From NCBI GenBank assembly GCA_965221575.1, contig CBDCSM010000011.1:1054001-1118000 (forward strand): 64,000 bases of DNA. The letters are read 5' to 3'. The notes beneath the pieces are model-generated. The model was not told the origin of the DNA, did not search any database, and saw only the letters and a program-made list of their open reading frames with translations. Of this stretch, positions 63,439 to 64,000 are shown piece after piece. Source of the stretch: JAPPHA01 sp965221575. Lineage in GTDB: Bacteria > Pseudomonadota > Alphaproteobacteria > Rhodobacterales > Rhodobacteraceae. Position 1 is the first letter of the stretch; each line of letters begins with the position of its first letter. The position numbers and the translations under genes are program-made.

Positions 63439-64000
63439 TCAGGCGACGACGGCCTGCCTTGCGTGCCAGTCGAGGAAGTCGGGCAGCCTGAAGTTCATGA
63501 CGCAGCTTTTGAGCGCCAGCATTGCGTTGGCGCCTGTCTCCGACCAGCGGGTGCCAGGGCACTTCAATCGGAGTCCGTACCGCTTGCAGCCACTTTCCAC
63601 GACCCCCGATCCAATCTGCATGCCCTGGTCGCGGTATCGGTCGTAGCGCATCCGTTCGATGTTGTTCCGATAGTAGCGGCAGCACGCCTCCACTTCTTTG
63701 TACCTGCCGCTGAAGGGCTCGAGCTCCCGGATCACCTTGGCAGCCCGGCCCGCCTCAAGGTCCGCCTTGATCCTTTCGAACCGCCGGTCCCGCTCCGCCT
63801 TGTCCGGAAAAATCGCCTTCACCGCGTCGCTGGCGTATTCGAGGGCATGGAAAATATCGAGCACGAAAGTGACCTTCCCGCCCCCGAACAACTCCGCGCA
63901 GGTGTTCGGTATCCATTCGGCGCCGTCCGAGATGACGACGAGGTCTTCGACGCCGTGCAGGCCGCGGCACAGCGCCTCGCGGTCAAGGCGCATGGCGAAA
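63439..64000 (-). CDS. ISKra4-type transposase, C-terminal part (runs off the window)
   Basis: A minus-strand frame continues past the right edge; about 186 residues are visible. LVVISDGAEWIPNTCAELF and FVLDIFHALEYASDAVKAIF belong to the catalytic core, and QIGSGVVESGCKRYGLRLKCPGTRW is the conserved C-terminal block of ISKra4 transposases. No disruption is seen in the visible part. The stop is at 63439-63441. Confidence 0.8.
   Translation of the reverse strand, partial: FAMRLDREALCRGLHGVEDLVVISDGAEWIPNTCAELFGGGKVTFVLDIFHALEYASDAVKAIFPDKAERDRRFERIKADLEAGRAAKVIRELEPFSGRYKEVEACCRYYRNNIERMRYDRYRDQGMQIGSGVVESGCKRYGLRLKCPGTRWSETGANAMLALKSCVMNFRLPDFLDWHARQAVVA

Overview
The window is GC-rich, densely coding, and reads like an alphaproteobacterial accessory region. 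The case for that rests on gene types (TRAP and ABC uptake operons, MttB-like plus dimethylglycine-dehydrogenase-like genes, CoxS/M/L hydroxylase genes, GlxA/LacI/SorC/GntR regulators) and on the IS families present (IS630, ISAzo13, ISKra4, IS6, IS1634, IS256). No rRNA, tRNA or ribosomal gene was seen, so placing it near Rhodobacterales or Rhodospirillales is inference. Many broken genes and IS stumps point to a genome that is gaining and losing accessory DNA.

Layout. 1-0.9 kb: end of a membrane gene and a DUF1772 gene. 0.9-2.9 kb: a hollowed ISAzo13 element holding an intact IS630 element. 3.1-5.8 kb: a DUF3644 gene with a HEPN-type motif, a dead serine recombinase and a BrnT/BrnA toxin-antitoxin pair. 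6.5-14.1 kb: a catabolic locus with an SDR dehydrogenase, 2-amino-3-ketobutyrate CoA ligase, a TRAP transporter, a proline-racemase-family enzyme and a divergent GlxA/AraC regulator. 14.1-21.5 kb: a locus bounded by two opposite halves of IS630 elements, with a LacI regulator, a desaturase-like membrane enzyme, a fructose/ribose-type ABC transporter and a divergent PanB-like protein. 21.8-28.3 kb: a BMP-type (nucleoside-like) ABC transporter, an HSL-type esterase and a SorC regulator. 28.5-36.1 kb: a complete dipeptide-type ABC transporter enclosing a zinc deacylase and a glutamate-1-semialdehyde-aminotransferase-like enzyme.

36.3-43.2 kb is decaying: a methyltransferase and a DUF3800 gene, then a molybdenum hydroxylase operon (FAD, Fe-S, Mo subunits) with only the Fe-S gene intact, cut by an IS630-type transposase fragment, followed by IS256 and integrase relics. 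43.6-47.5 kb: a non-pyrrolysine MttB homologue translationally coupled to a dimethylglycine/sarcosine-dehydrogenase-like flavoenzyme. 48.4-49.9 kb: a broken NYN-domain gene and an M48 lipoprotein protease. 50.8-57.9 kb: a GntR regulator, a Rieske oxygenase, a second BMP-type ABC transporter without its binding protein, and an adenosine-deaminase-family enzyme, suggesting uptake and turnover of a purine-like compound. 57.9-64 kb: recombinase and IS debris around a HipBA toxin-antitoxin pair with three evenly spaced operator-like sites, an IS6 element, an intact NYN gene and an ISKra4 transposase running off the right edge.

The main theme is import and oxidation of small nitrogenous compounds (hydroxy amino acids, nucleoside-like compounds, acylated amino compounds, methylated amines), each unit with its own transporter and usually its own regulator, separated by mobile-element scars and small toxin-antitoxin or defence-like genes. 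The most promising undescribed units are the Rieske/BMP-ABC/deaminase locus, the PanB-like/desaturase/ABC locus, and the racemase/SDR/KBL locus.
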